DNA from: Pseudomonas sp.
Lineage (GTDB): Bacteria > Pseudomonadota > Gammaproteobacteria > Pseudomonadales > Pseudomonadaceae
Length of the DNA: 8,121 nucleotides
Direction of reading: 5' to 3'
Assembly (NCBI GenBank): GCA_003523465.1
Contig: DQAA01000145.1
Coordinates: forward strand, 1-8,121
A model generated the notes under the pieces. It made no database searches and had not been told where the DNA came from. It saw only the letters and a list, made by a program, of their open reading frames with translations. Positions 1-5,315 of the stretch are shown here, piece after piece (position 1 is the first letter of the stretch; every line of letters starts with the position of its first letter). A program made the translations under genes and the position numbers.

Positions 1-152
1 GGCATCACCGCCAGGTGCTTGAAGATGAACGGCATGCGCGCGGTGTTCAGCAGTTGCTCGCGGGCGCCCGGGTCCAGCGGCACGCCGTCGATCCAGGCCT
101 TGACCGGCTTGCCGCCGGCCACTTCCAGCACTTTGTAACTTGTGTCTTTCAT
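1..152 (-). CDS. rtcB: RNA-splicing ligase RtcB (N-terminal 50 residues, cut by window edge)
   Basis: RtcB joins RNA 2',3'-cyclic phosphate or 3'-phosphate ends to 5'-OH ends in a GTP- and Mn-dependent reaction, repairing cleaved tRNA and rRNA. Only the N-terminus is visible. After a start region reading MKDTSYKVLEVAGGKPVKAW comes a stretch around residues 30-50 with the family signature AREQLLNTARMPFIFKHLAV. This matches the E. coli protein closely just before its PDVHxG metal-binding motif, which lies outside the window. The ATG at 152 is preceded by a weak GGAA about 8 nt upstream. Only 28 nt separate it from the slipin stop codon, so it is very probably co-transcribed with slipin from the sigma54 promoter at 1844-1860. 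An rtcA cyclase gene may follow outside the window; this cannot be seen. Confidence 0.93.
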   Translation of the reverse strand, partial: MKDTSYKVLEVAGGKPVKAWIDGVPLDPGAREQLLNTARMPFIFKHLAVM

Positions 153-180
153 GTTCGTGTTCCGTGAGTGCGAAGCCGGC

Positions 181-1326
181 TCAGGCCGGCTTCAGCGATA
201 CCAATCCATTCAACACCTGGTCGAGGCCGCCGAACACCGAGATCCGGTCGATCCGCTCGGCCACCCGCTCCAGGGTTTCCAGTTCCTTCAGGCGCAGGGC
301 GACGGGGTTTTCTTCCATCACCTTCGCCGTGTTGAGCAGCGAACGGGTCGCCGACGTTTCCTCGCGACGGCGGATCACGTTGGCCTGGGCCGACTTCTCC
401 GCTTCCACCACCTGGGCGAGCAGGGTCTTCATCTCGCCGGGCAGGATGATGTCCCGTACACCGAGGCTGCTGACCTGGATGCCGCTGCCCGGCAGACGCT
501 CGTCGAGGTACGCCGTCACCGCTTCGTCGATCAGCTGCTTGTTCTCCAGCAGTTCATCGAGGGTGCGGGTGCCGACCGCTGCGCGCAAACCGAACTGCAG
601 CTCGCGGTACAGATGCTCTTGCGGCTTGCTCAATTGCGCGAAGGCAGTCAACACATCGCTGTAGCGCCAGCTGGCGACCAGGTTCAGGCGCAGACTCACC
701 TTGTCGCGGGTGAGGATTTCCTGGCCGCCGACTTCCAGGGCCTGGATCCGCATGTCGACGGTCTCCACCGTCACCTGGCGGTTGAAGCGCAGGAAGCCGT
801 ATTGCCCGGCCGGCAGCAACTCCACCACCACGCCGTCCACTTTCAGCAGACCGACCTGGTAGGCCGGCACCTGCACCATCAGCACGGCGTCGAGCCCGGC
901 GATACCGCGACCGCGCTGGGCCGGCTGGTTGAGCCGTGCCACCAGCGCCGCATCAAGGCGATAACGCTCGCTGAAATCAAGACGCTCAAGGCGCTGCTCG
1001 ATCTGGCCTTTCCAGTACAGGCGGCGGGTGCCGGGTGCCAGGATCTCCACCAGCTGGCCGTCCTCGTAGCGCAGCCCGACTTCATCGCTGCCGACGTCCA
1101 TGCTGGTGAAATACTGCTCCACCAGCGCCGGCTCGGACTGGCGCAGATAACCCGCCAGCCGGTGCTCGAACAGGGGCCGGTCGAGGCTGAAGGTTTCCAC
1201 GCTCAGGCGATTGTGCAGGTCGAAATGGCGATGGGTGCCCGGTTCGAGAATGGCGACGAAATCCCCTTCCGAATAGAGCAGGCCACGTTCGTTCTTCTTC
1301 ACGGTAAAGCGCTTGAGCATTTTCAT
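181..1326 (-). CDS. Slipin-family (SPFH/band-7) protein of the rtc operon
   Basis: The 381-residue product is an SPFH/stomatin-type protein. Such proteins usually form oligomeric scaffolds at membranes; its role in RNA repair is not established. The first ~200 residues contain three copies of a short beta-type unit, roughly residues 12-54, 81-120 and 156-198, each built around 'GLxYxDGxxVxILxPGT'. The SPFH core follows (about 154-320), with GVRDIILPGEM at 289-299, then the typical helical tail (308-341; EAEKSAQANVIRRREE) and a C-terminal helix. No N-terminal hydrophobic membrane anchor is visible, unlike classic stomatins, and the protein is longer than the usual stomatin core. The ATG at 1326 is chosen because AGGAAG lies 7 nt upstream. 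The frame stays open to 1557, but that extension is basic, low-complexity and lacks an RBS. The gene ends 28 nt before rtcB and lies downstream of the two tRNA-like elements, so it is probably RtcR/sigma54-controlled. Confidence 0.9.
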   Translation of the reverse strand: MKMLKRFTVKKNERGLLYSEGDFVAILEPGTHRHFDLHNRLSVETFSLDRPLFEHRLAGYLRQSEPALVEQYFTSMDVGSDEVGLRYEDGQLVEILAPGTRRLYWKGQIEQRLERLDFSERYRLDAALVARLNQPAQRGRGIAGLDAVLMVQVPAYQVGLLKVDGVVVELLPAGQYGFLRFNRQVTVETVDMRIQALEVGGQEILTRDKVSLRLNLVASWRYSDVLTAFAQLSKPQEHLYRELQFGLRAAVGTRTLDELLENKQLIDEAVTAYLDERLPGSGIQVSSLGVRDIILPGEMKTLLAQVVEAEKSAQANVIRRREETSATRSLLNTAKVMEENPVALRLKELETLERVAERIDRISVFGGLDQVLNGLVSLKPA

Positions 1327-1564
1327 ATTCTGTCTTCCTTTTCGTTTGTCCTTGGTGCCGGTGGTCGCCGACCCGCCGGGTAGCGCGGATGAAGCCGGGG
1401 AGAGACGACGCGTCCGGACCTCCTGGTCCCGTGGCCGAATCCTGCGGCCGACGTTCGTCTTGTCCCCTGCCCGATCCGCGTACCGGGCGGGCCGGCGGTG
1501 GCGCTTCGGATGCAGACTGCACACCCCAAGCGCCGCACCGGCGGGTACTGCTATCAATGATGTA
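1327..1564 (-). other. Hairpin-rich untranslated segment between tRNA-like RNAs and slipin
   Basis: These ~240 nt of the presumed operon transcript hold no convincing gene. In the minus sense they can form several compact hairpins. One is a 35-nt element at 1534-1500, with a perfect 7-bp outer stem GGCGCTT/AAGCGCC and inner TGCA/TGCA pairing, extended by CGGT/ACCG beyond a bulge. A second, at 1449-1433, has stem GGCCG/CGGCC and a 7-nt loop. A third, at 1429-1416, has stem GGACC/GGTCC and an AGGA tetraloop. GC-rich DNA easily yields such stems, so function is inference. It could be a long 5' UTR for slipin, a processing spacer, or a further structured RNA. The last ~15 nt contain the slipin RBS. 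Confidence 0.4.
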
Positions 1565-1582
1565 ACTGCCGTGGAGGGCAGT
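1565..1582 (-). other. Hairpin directly after tRNA-like element 2
   Basis: In the minus sense ACTGCC, a 6-nt loop CTCCAC and GGCAGT form a perfect 6-bp stem that starts right after the 3' acceptor strand of tRNA-like element 2. No T tract follows, so it is not a classic intrinsic terminator. It may instead be a 3' processing or stability element, or a partial attenuator limiting read-through into slipin and rtcB. Role is inferred. Confidence 0.45.
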
Positions 1583-1651
1583 GTTCGAGCGGGATTCGAA
1601 CCCGCGCCAAGTCATCCGGGATGACCGCTCTACCTGACTGAGCTATCGAAC
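1583..1651 (-). ncRNA. tRNA-like RNA 2 (5-nt anticodon loop)
   Basis: Read on the minus strand this folds as a tRNA cloverleaf. The acceptor stem is GTTCGA/TCGAAC (6 bp; a seventh pair would be a C-A mismatch). It is followed by TA, D arm GCTC-AGTCAGGTA-GAGC with the GG pair, anticodon-like stem GTCAT/ATGAC, variable TTGGC, and T arm GCGGG-TTCGAAT-CCCGC with a fully consensus T loop. The anticodon loop is only CCCGG (5 nt, or 3 nt if C-G closes), with no U33, so normal decoding is not credible. No CCA is encoded; ACTG follows. It lies 2 nt after tRNA-like RNA 1 and inside the predicted RtcR/sigma54 operon. The nearest known parallel is the tRNA-like domain of bacterial Y RNAs such as YrlA, which are encoded in some rtc operons. 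A decayed tRNA is the alternative; compensatory changes against copy 1 argue against it. Confidence 0.8.
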
Positions 1652-1653
1652 GT

Positions 1654-1725
1654 TTTGCGAGCAGGATTCGAACCTGCGACGGATCACCACTGGGTGACTG
1701 CTCTACCGGACTGAGCTATCGCAAA
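1654..1725 (-). ncRNA. tRNA-like RNA 1 (6-nt anticodon loop)
   Basis: This is the promoter-proximal copy. On the minus strand it has a perfect 7-bp acceptor stem TTTGCGA/TCGCAAA, linker TA, D arm GCTC-AGTCCGGTA-GAGC, anticodon-like stem GTCAC/GTGAT, variable CCGTC, and T arm GCAGG-TTCGAAT-CCTGC. All features of the tRNA elbow (D-loop GG, T-loop TTCGAAT) are kept. The anticodon loop is CCAGTG, 6 nt, which can close to a 4-nt loop by a C-G pair, so there is no canonical 7-nt loop with U33. No CCA follows the acceptor; AACG does. Its predicted transcript would begin ~110 nt upstream at the sigma54 promoter. It could be a mimic that binds RtcR, RtcB or another tRNA-binding partner, or a substrate for processing; none of these is shown by sequence. 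A tRNA finder might report it as a tRNA of undetermined type or a pseudo-tRNA. Confidence 0.82.
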
Positions 1726-1834
1726 CGTGACCTCGTTGATCCGCGGCGGCATGCACGACACCGACACCTTGTAAGGAGGGCTCGGGCACCGGCGGGGTAA
1801 CAACCCCAGCCCGTGGGCCGTGGAGCGATGGTCG
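1726..1834 (-). other. Predicted 5' leader of the slipin-rtcB operon transcript
   Basis: This stretch lies between the predicted sigma54 start point (about 1834) and the first tRNA-like element. It contains a strong hairpin in the minus sense, GGGGT-TGTT-ACCCC (1807-1794), which can extend through CGGGC/GCCCG across an asymmetric interior loop. The only open frame crossing it starts upstream of the promoter, has no RBS, and runs into the tRNA-like element, so I regard the leader as non-coding. It would be removed if the tRNA-like element is a substrate of RNase P. Confidence 0.45.
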
Positions 1835-1843
1835 AAAGGGATA

Positions 1844-1860
1844 TAGCGAGGGACGTGCCA
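1844..1860 (-). promoter_or_regulatory. Sigma54 (-24/-12) promoter of the tRNA-like/slipin/rtcB operon
   Basis: The minus strand reads TGGCACG-TCCC-TCGCTA against the sigma54 consensus TGGCACG-N4-TTGCW. The -24 element is perfect. The -12 element keeps the invariant GC, and the GG-to-GC spacing is the required 10 nt. The predicted start point is near 1834. It fits the divergent rtcR gene, whose product is a sigma54-dependent activator, and the IHF-like site 30-42 bp further upstream. Confidence 0.88.
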
Positions 1861-1876
1861 GGTTCTCTTGCTCACC

Positions 1877-1905
1877 ATAAATCAATATTTAACTAATTGA
1901 TTTAT
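1877..1905. promoter_or_regulatory. Perfect 10-bp dyad containing an IHF-like site
   Basis: ATAAATCAAT (1877-1886) and ATTGATTTAT (1896-1905) form an exact inverted repeat with a 9-bp AT-rich spacer. On the minus strand, 1902-1890 read AATCAATTAGTTA, a full match to the IHF consensus WATCAANNNNTTR. This lies at about -56 to -68 from the predicted sigma54 start, a usual place for IHF to bend DNA between promoter and enhancer. A second AT palindrome (AATTTAAATT, 1910-1919) lies beside it. The dyad could also be a regulator site in its own right. Confidence 0.6.
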
Positions 1906-1930
1906 ATGAAATTTAAATTCAAAACCGTGC

Positions 1931-1959
1931 AGCTGAGGCATTTGCAGGCTGCGTCAGCA
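1931..1959. promoter_or_regulatory. Candidate RtcR upstream activating sequence (imperfect dyad)
   Basis: AGCTGAGGCA (1931-1940) and TGCGTCAGCA (1950-1959) form an inverted repeat matching at 8 of 10 positions, with a 9-bp spacer. It sits at about -97 to -125 relative to the predicted sigma54 start, in the range where enhancer-binding proteins usually bind, and just upstream of rtcR. Assignment to RtcR is inference from position and symmetry only. Confidence 0.4.
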
Positions 1960-2009
1960 TCCGACTGAACGTATATTTAGTTATCGCTATTTATCTTTTT
2001 GGATAAGAC

Positions 2010-3611
2010 ATGCAAGCAAAGAAAACAGTCGCCTTCGGCTTCCTCGGCACTACCCTCGACCGGGCAGGCAAGGGCGCAGCGCGCTGGCAGCACTGGCGGC
2101 CCAGCGTTGGCCTGTGCCAGCAGCCAGACCTGCGCATCGACCGCCTGGAGCTGATCCATGGCCTGGATGCCCGGGACCTGGGCCTGGCCAAGCGTATCGC
2201 CGAGGATGTGCAGCACATCTCGCCCCACACCGAAGTGCGCCTGCAGCCGATGGCGCTGCGCAACCCCTGGGATTTCGAAGAGGTCTACGGCGCCCTGCAC
2301 GATTTCGTCAGCGACTACCCGCTGGATACCGAGCACGAGGACTACCTGGTGCATATCACCACCGGGACCCACGTCGCGCAGATCTGCTGGTTCCTCCTGA
2401 CCGAGGCGCGCTACCTGCCGGCGCGGCTGGTGCAGACCCAGCCGGTGCGCAGGCGCGAGGAGTCGAAGTACCCCGAGGGCAAGGCCAACCTGATCGACCT
2501 CGACCTGTCACGCTACGACCGCATTGCCTCGCGCTTTCGCCGTGAGCACGAGAAAAGCCTGGCCTTTCTCAAGTCCGGTATTGCCACGCGCAATGCCGCG
2601 TTCAACCGCTCCATCGAGCAGATCGAACGGGTCGCCGGGCGCTCCCGGGCGCCGATGCTGCTGATCGGCCCGACCGGGGCCGGCAAGTCGTTCCTGGCCC
2701 GGCGCATCTACGAACTCAAGCGCGCCCGGCATCAGTTCCAGGGGCGTTTCATCGAAGTGAACTGCGCCACCCTGCGCGGCGACGGTGCCATGTCGGCACT
2801 GTTCGGGCATGTCAAAGGCGCCTTCACCGGCGCGCAGAACGCCCGCGAAGGCCTGCTGCGGGCGGCGGATGGCGGCATGCTGTTTCTCGACGAGATCGGC
2901 GAGCTGGGAGCGGATGAACAGGCGATGTTGCTCAAGGCCATCGAGGAGAAGCGCTTCTTCCCGCTGGGTTCGGACCGCGAAGTCAGCAGTGACTTCCAGC
3001 TGATTGCCGGCACCCACCGCGATTTGCGCGAGCGGGTGGCCGAAGGGCTGTTCCGTGAGGACCTGCATGCCCGGATCAACCTGTGGACCTTCGAACTGCC
3101 CGGGCTGGCGGAGCGGCGCGAGGATATCGAGCCGAACCTGGATTTCGAGTTGCAGCGGCATGCGCAGGAACAGGGGCGATTGGTGCGCTTCAATCTGGAG
3201 GCGCGGCGCAAGTACCTGGCGTTCGCGCACTCGGCCGAGGCGCGCTGGGCGGGGAATTTCCGTGAGTTGTCGGCTTCGATCACGCGCATGGCGACGTTGG
3301 CAGATAGCGGGCGGATCGATGAAGAACTGGTGGAGGAAGAGATCGCCAGGTTGCGCCGGGCCTGGGGGGCGGCGCCGCAGGCTGAACCGCTGCGCGAGCT
3401 GCTGGGGGATGGGTTCGAAGAGCTGGACCTGTTTGACCGGGTGCAATTGCAGGCGGTGATCGAGGTGTGCCGGCAGGCGCGCAGTCTGTCCGAGGCGGGG
3501 CGGCAATTGTTCGCGGTCTCGCGGCAGGCGAAGCAGACGCCGAATGATGCGGATCGCTTGCGCAAGTATCTGGCGCGGTTTGATTTGGTGTGGGATCAGA
3601 TCAAGGATTGA
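2010..3611 (+). CDS. rtcR: RNA repair transcriptional activator RtcR (CARF + sigma54 AAA+)
   Basis: RtcR activates sigma54 transcription of rtc RNA-repair genes; its N-terminal CARF domain is thought to sense RNA ends or tRNA fragments. The 533-residue protein has the expected order. The CARF domain covers about 1-180, with HITTGTHVAQIC at 115-126. The AAA+ domain has Walker A GPTGAGKS (220-227), the sigma54-contacting GAFTGA loop (270-275), Walker B LFLDE (291-295) and WAGNFREL (413-420). A C-terminal DNA-binding region follows, about 480-533, containing SLSEAGRQLF. All key motifs are intact, so it should be functional. The ATG at 2010 gives the normal family N-terminus (MQAKKTVAFGFLGTTLD); the RBS is weak (GGAT at 2001-2004). 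It diverges from the tRNA-like/slipin/rtcB operon, its probable target. Its 3' end has no T-tract terminator; a REP doublet follows 15 bp later. Confidence 0.97.
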   Translation: MQAKKTVAFGFLGTTLDRAGKGAARWQHWRPSVGLCQQPDLRIDRLELIHGLDARDLGLAKRIAEDVQHISPHTEVRLQPMALRNPWDFEEVYGALHDFVSDYPLDTEHEDYLVHITTGTHVAQICWFLLTEARYLPARLVQTQPVRRREESKYPEGKANLIDLDLSRYDRIASRFRREHEKSLAFLKSGIATRNAAFNRSIEQIERVAGRSRAPMLLIGPTGAGKSFLARRIYELKRARHQFQGRFIEVNCATLRGDGAMSALFGHVKGAFTGAQNAREGLLRAADGGMLFLDEIGELGADEQAMLLKAIEEKRFFPLGSDREVSSDFQLIAGTHRDLRERVAEGLFREDLHARINLWTFELPGLAERREDIEPNLDFELQRHAQEQGRLVRFNLEARRKYLAFAHSAEARWAGNFRELSASITRMATLADSGRIDEELVEEEIARLRRAWGAAPQAEPLRELLGDGFEELDLFDRVQLQAVIEVCRQARSLSEAGRQLFAVSRQAKQTPNDADRLRKYLARFDLVWDQIKD

Positions 3612-3625
3612 AGCTTCACTGCGGA

Positions 3626-3718
3626 CCCTGTGGGAGCTGGCTTGCCAGCGATGAGGCCGGCAGGAGCAATGATGTTGTCAGACCCGGCCAAATCGCTGGC
3701 AAGCCAGCTCCCACAGGG
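3626..3718. repeat. REP doublet (REPIN) in inverted orientation
   Basis: Two copies of a Pseudomonas REP sequence face each other. The arms at 3626-3652 and 3692-3718 are exact reverse complements over 27 bp, beginning CCCTGTGGGAGCTGGCTTGC. Each arm carries its own hairpin GCTGGC-TT-GCCAGC. The 39-bp centre contains a further GGCCGG/CCGGCC pair. Such elements are non-autonomous, moved by RAYT transposases, and abundant between genes of the P. fluorescens group. It lies between the convergent rtcR and Lrp-type genes and may also end or stabilise their transcripts. Confidence 0.92.
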
Positions 3719-3747
3719 GGCTCGGTCAGCCTCGGAATAGCGTCATC

Positions 3748-4200
3748 TCAAAGCGGCAACGCCCGCCCCTGAATCACCTGCTTCATCACCAGCGTCGAAC
3801 TCAACCGCTGCACATTCGGCAGCCGTGCCAGGTGCTCGTCATACAGTTGCTGGAACGCCGGCAAATCACGGGTGACGATGCGCAGCATGTAGTCCGGATC
3901 ACCAAACAGGCGCTGGGCTTCGAGGATCTGGGGAATTTCCGGGAGCGCCGCTTCGAAGGCATGAACCGCCTGCTGGTGCCCCTCACGCAAGGTGACGAAG
4001 ACGATCGCGGCAAAGTTGAGCCCCAGTTCGGTGGGCGACAGGTAGGCGCGATAGCCCTGGATCACTCCCGACTCCTCCATCGCCCGCACCCGGCGATGGC
4101 ATGGGGAAAGGCTCAGGCCAACGCGGTCGGCCAGTTCGGTCAGGGATTGCCGGCCATCGCGTTGCAGCTCGGCAAGAATCTTTCGGTCAATGCGGTCCAT
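3748..4200 (-). CDS. Lrp/AsnC-family transcriptional regulator
   Basis: This 150-residue protein has the standard two-part Lrp layout. The N-terminal helix-turn-helix (about 1-60) opens with MDRIDRKILAELQRDGR and has the recognition region LSLSPCHRRVRAMEESGVI. The C-terminal RAM effector domain (about 62-145) includes LFGDPDYMLRIVT. Such proteins bind amino acids and form dimers and octamers on DNA. It is divergent from a LysE-type exporter with a 113-bp shared promoter region, so it probably controls that exporter in response to an amino acid; the effector cannot be told from sequence. The ATG at 4200 gives the normal N-terminus, with a GGAAGA about 9 nt upstream. Length is typical for the family. 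Confidence 0.93.
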   Translation of the reverse strand: MDRIDRKILAELQRDGRQSLTELADRVGLSLSPCHRRVRAMEESGVIQGYRAYLSPTELGLNFAAIVFVTLREGHQQAVHAFEAALPEIPQILEAQRLFGDPDYMLRIVTRDLPAFQQLYDEHLARLPNVQRLSSTLVMKQVIQGRALPL

Positions 4201-4276
4201 CTGGAAGGATCTTCCACTCAGCGGGCGAACACGCAGGATATACGAAAGATAATCCCGGCAACGCTTGCGTACTCTT

Positions 4277-4292
4277 CTGAAGAAACCTTCAG
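4277..4292. promoter_or_regulatory. Small dyad in the regulator-exporter intergenic region
   Basis: CTGAAG-AAAC-CTTCAG is a perfect 6-bp inverted repeat 22 bp before the GTG start of the LysE-type gene. It could be an operator for the divergent Lrp-type regulator or a hairpin in the exporter's 5' UTR. I could not pick out convincing -35/-10 boxes for either gene. Confidence 0.3.
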
Positions 4293-4313
4293 CGGAAAAA
4301 CCAGGAGTTCCAA

Positions 4314-4928
4314 GTGACTGTCAGTGTGCTGGCCGCGTTCTGGGCGGTGTCGTTTCTGTTCGTGATCACGCCCGGCGTGGACTGGGCCTATGTGATTTCC
4401 GCAGGGATTCGCGGGCGCTGGGTGGTGCCGGCGGTGGCGGGATTGCTGTCCGGGCATCTGCTGGCGACGTTGATCGTGGCAGCGGGCGCCGGGGCCTTGC
4501 TGGCGAGCAATCCGGCGGCGTTGTCGATGATGACCGTGGTGGGCGCGCTGTACCTGCTGTGGATGGGGGTGAACATGCTGTGGAAGCCGTCCACGCCCTC
4601 GGCCGGCGAGGAGAAGGCGGAGTCGTGGTCGCGCTGGGTGCTGCGCGGGTTCTGCGTGAGCGGATTGAATCCGAAGGTGTTCCTGCTGTTCCTGGCCCTG
4701 CTGCCGCAGTTCACCGACCCGCTGTCGAACTGGCCGGTGGCGACCCAGATCATTGCCCTCGGCCTGCTGCACCTGGTGAGCTGCGGGATCATCTACCTGC
4801 TGGTCGGCTATAGCGCCCGCAGCGTGTTGCAGACCCGACCGGCGGCGGCACGCAATGTCAGCCGCCTGTCCGGGGTGGCGATGATCGCCATCGCTGCCGT
4901 GCTCCTGGGCGAGCGCCTGCTCGCCTGA
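4314..4928 (+). CDS. LysE/RhtB-family amino-acid exporter
   Basis: This 204-residue inner-membrane protein belongs to the LysE/RhtB family, which exports amino acids and related compounds using the proton gradient. The family marks are present: TPGVD at 19-23 near the end of helix 1, a glycine-rich second helix (about 38-62), and SGLNPKVFLLFLALLPQF from residue 116. About six hydrophobic segments can be seen. The start is GTG at 4314, chosen because AGGAG (4303-4307) lies 6 nt upstream and the family N-terminus begins here. Divergent from an Lrp-type regulator, its likely controller. The stop codon lies 1 nt from the stop of the convergent small membrane protein, with no visible terminator. 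Substrate unknown. Confidence 0.93.
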   Translation: MTVSVLAAFWAVSFLFVITPGVDWAYVISAGIRGRWVVPAVAGLLSGHLLATLIVAAGAGALLASNPAALSMMTVVGALYLLWMGVNMLWKPSTPSAGEEKAESWSRWVLRGFCVSGLNPKVFLLFLALLPQFTDPLSNWPVATQIIALGLLHLVSCGIIYLLVGYSARSVLQTRPAAARNVSRLSGVAMIAIAAVLLGERLLA

Positions 4929-4929
4929 T

Positions 4930-5142
4930 TCAGCCCTCTTTGGACAGGGGCACGCCGGGACGGGATTTCGGCCCGTTGATGCCCCACACCACCAACCCGA
5001 TCACCGGTACGAACACCACGAAGATGATCCACATCATCTTGCTTTCCGCCCGCACCGGGCTGCCGATGATGCGCTTGATGGCCCACACCTCCAGCACTGC
5101 CAGCAGCACCGCCAGAGCGATCCACAAATGTCCGTGTTCCAT
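4930..5142 (-). CDS. Small PLDc_N-domain membrane protein
   Basis: This 70-residue protein has two hydrophobic helices, about 6-22 and 36-55. The second ends in VPVIGLVVWGINGPK, matching the short PLDc_N (phospholipase D nuclease N-terminal) domain, which also occurs alone in small membrane proteins of unknown function. The positively charged KRIIGSPVRAESK linker should face the cytoplasm. The ATG at 5142 has a good RBS, GGGAGA, 6 nt upstream. No catalytic HKD motif is present, so it is not itself a phospholipase. It converges on the LysE-type gene with 1 nt between the stop codons. Function unknown. Confidence 0.85.
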   Translation of the reverse strand: MEHGHLWIALAVLLAVLEVWAIKRIIGSPVRAESKMMWIIFVVFVPVIGLVVWGINGPKSRPGVPLSKEG

Positions 5143-5268
5143 AGGCTGTCTCCCGTTTGGCTGTTTCCATTAGGCGAGCGAGAGGCATCGGGGTTCATTC
5201 GGATTCGCCGTGGAAAAGGGCGCAGGATCTTGGATCCAAATTTGTCAACAAAAGGAAATGTAAATTAT

Positions 5269-5297
5269 TTGTAATTGTGAAAATTTCGTAATTAAAT
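5269..5297 (+). promoter_or_regulatory. Possible sigma70 promoter of the TonB receptor
   Basis: TTGTAA (5269-5274) and TTAAAT (5292-5297) are separated by exactly 17 bp, each matching 4 of 6 consensus bases, in a strongly AT-rich stretch (5235-5315) that stands out from the GC-rich surroundings. The call is weak because AT-rich DNA gives many such matches. Confidence 0.3.
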
Positions 5298-5315
5298 CGC
5301 GTCCAGTTTTTAAAA

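Noticed and set aside
142..1383. 413-codon open frame antisense to slipin
   Set aside because: His/Gln/Ala-rich shadow without known motifs; the minus-strand slipin has a good RBS and conserved signatures.
1327..1557. 77-residue N-terminal extension of slipin from an ATG at 1557
   Set aside because: Basic low-complexity sequence, no RBS, and it overlaps the hairpin-rich segment; the ATG at 1326 has AGGAAG at 7 nt and gives the conserved N-terminus.
1583..1725. Two ordinary functional tRNA genes
   Set aside because: The anticodon loops are 6 and 5 nt with no U33, no CCA is encoded, and the second copy lacks the first acceptor pair. No amino-acid identity can be assigned.
1684..1878. Small 64-codon frame running from before the sigma54 promoter into tRNA-like RNA 1
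   Set aside because: Starts upstream of the predicted transcription start, has no RBS and ends inside the tRNA-like element.
1960..2009. Sigma70 promoter for rtcR
   Set aside because: The AT-rich segment offers only about 3-of-6 matches for both boxes; no defensible -35/-10 pair could be chosen.
2508..3506. 332-codon open frame antisense to rtcR
   Set aside because: Low-complexity composition, no RBS, and lies wholly opposite the well-supported AAA+ domain of RtcR.
3590..3772. 60-codon open frame over the REP doublet
   Set aside because: Almost entirely REP sequence and overlapping the end of rtcR; no RBS or domain.
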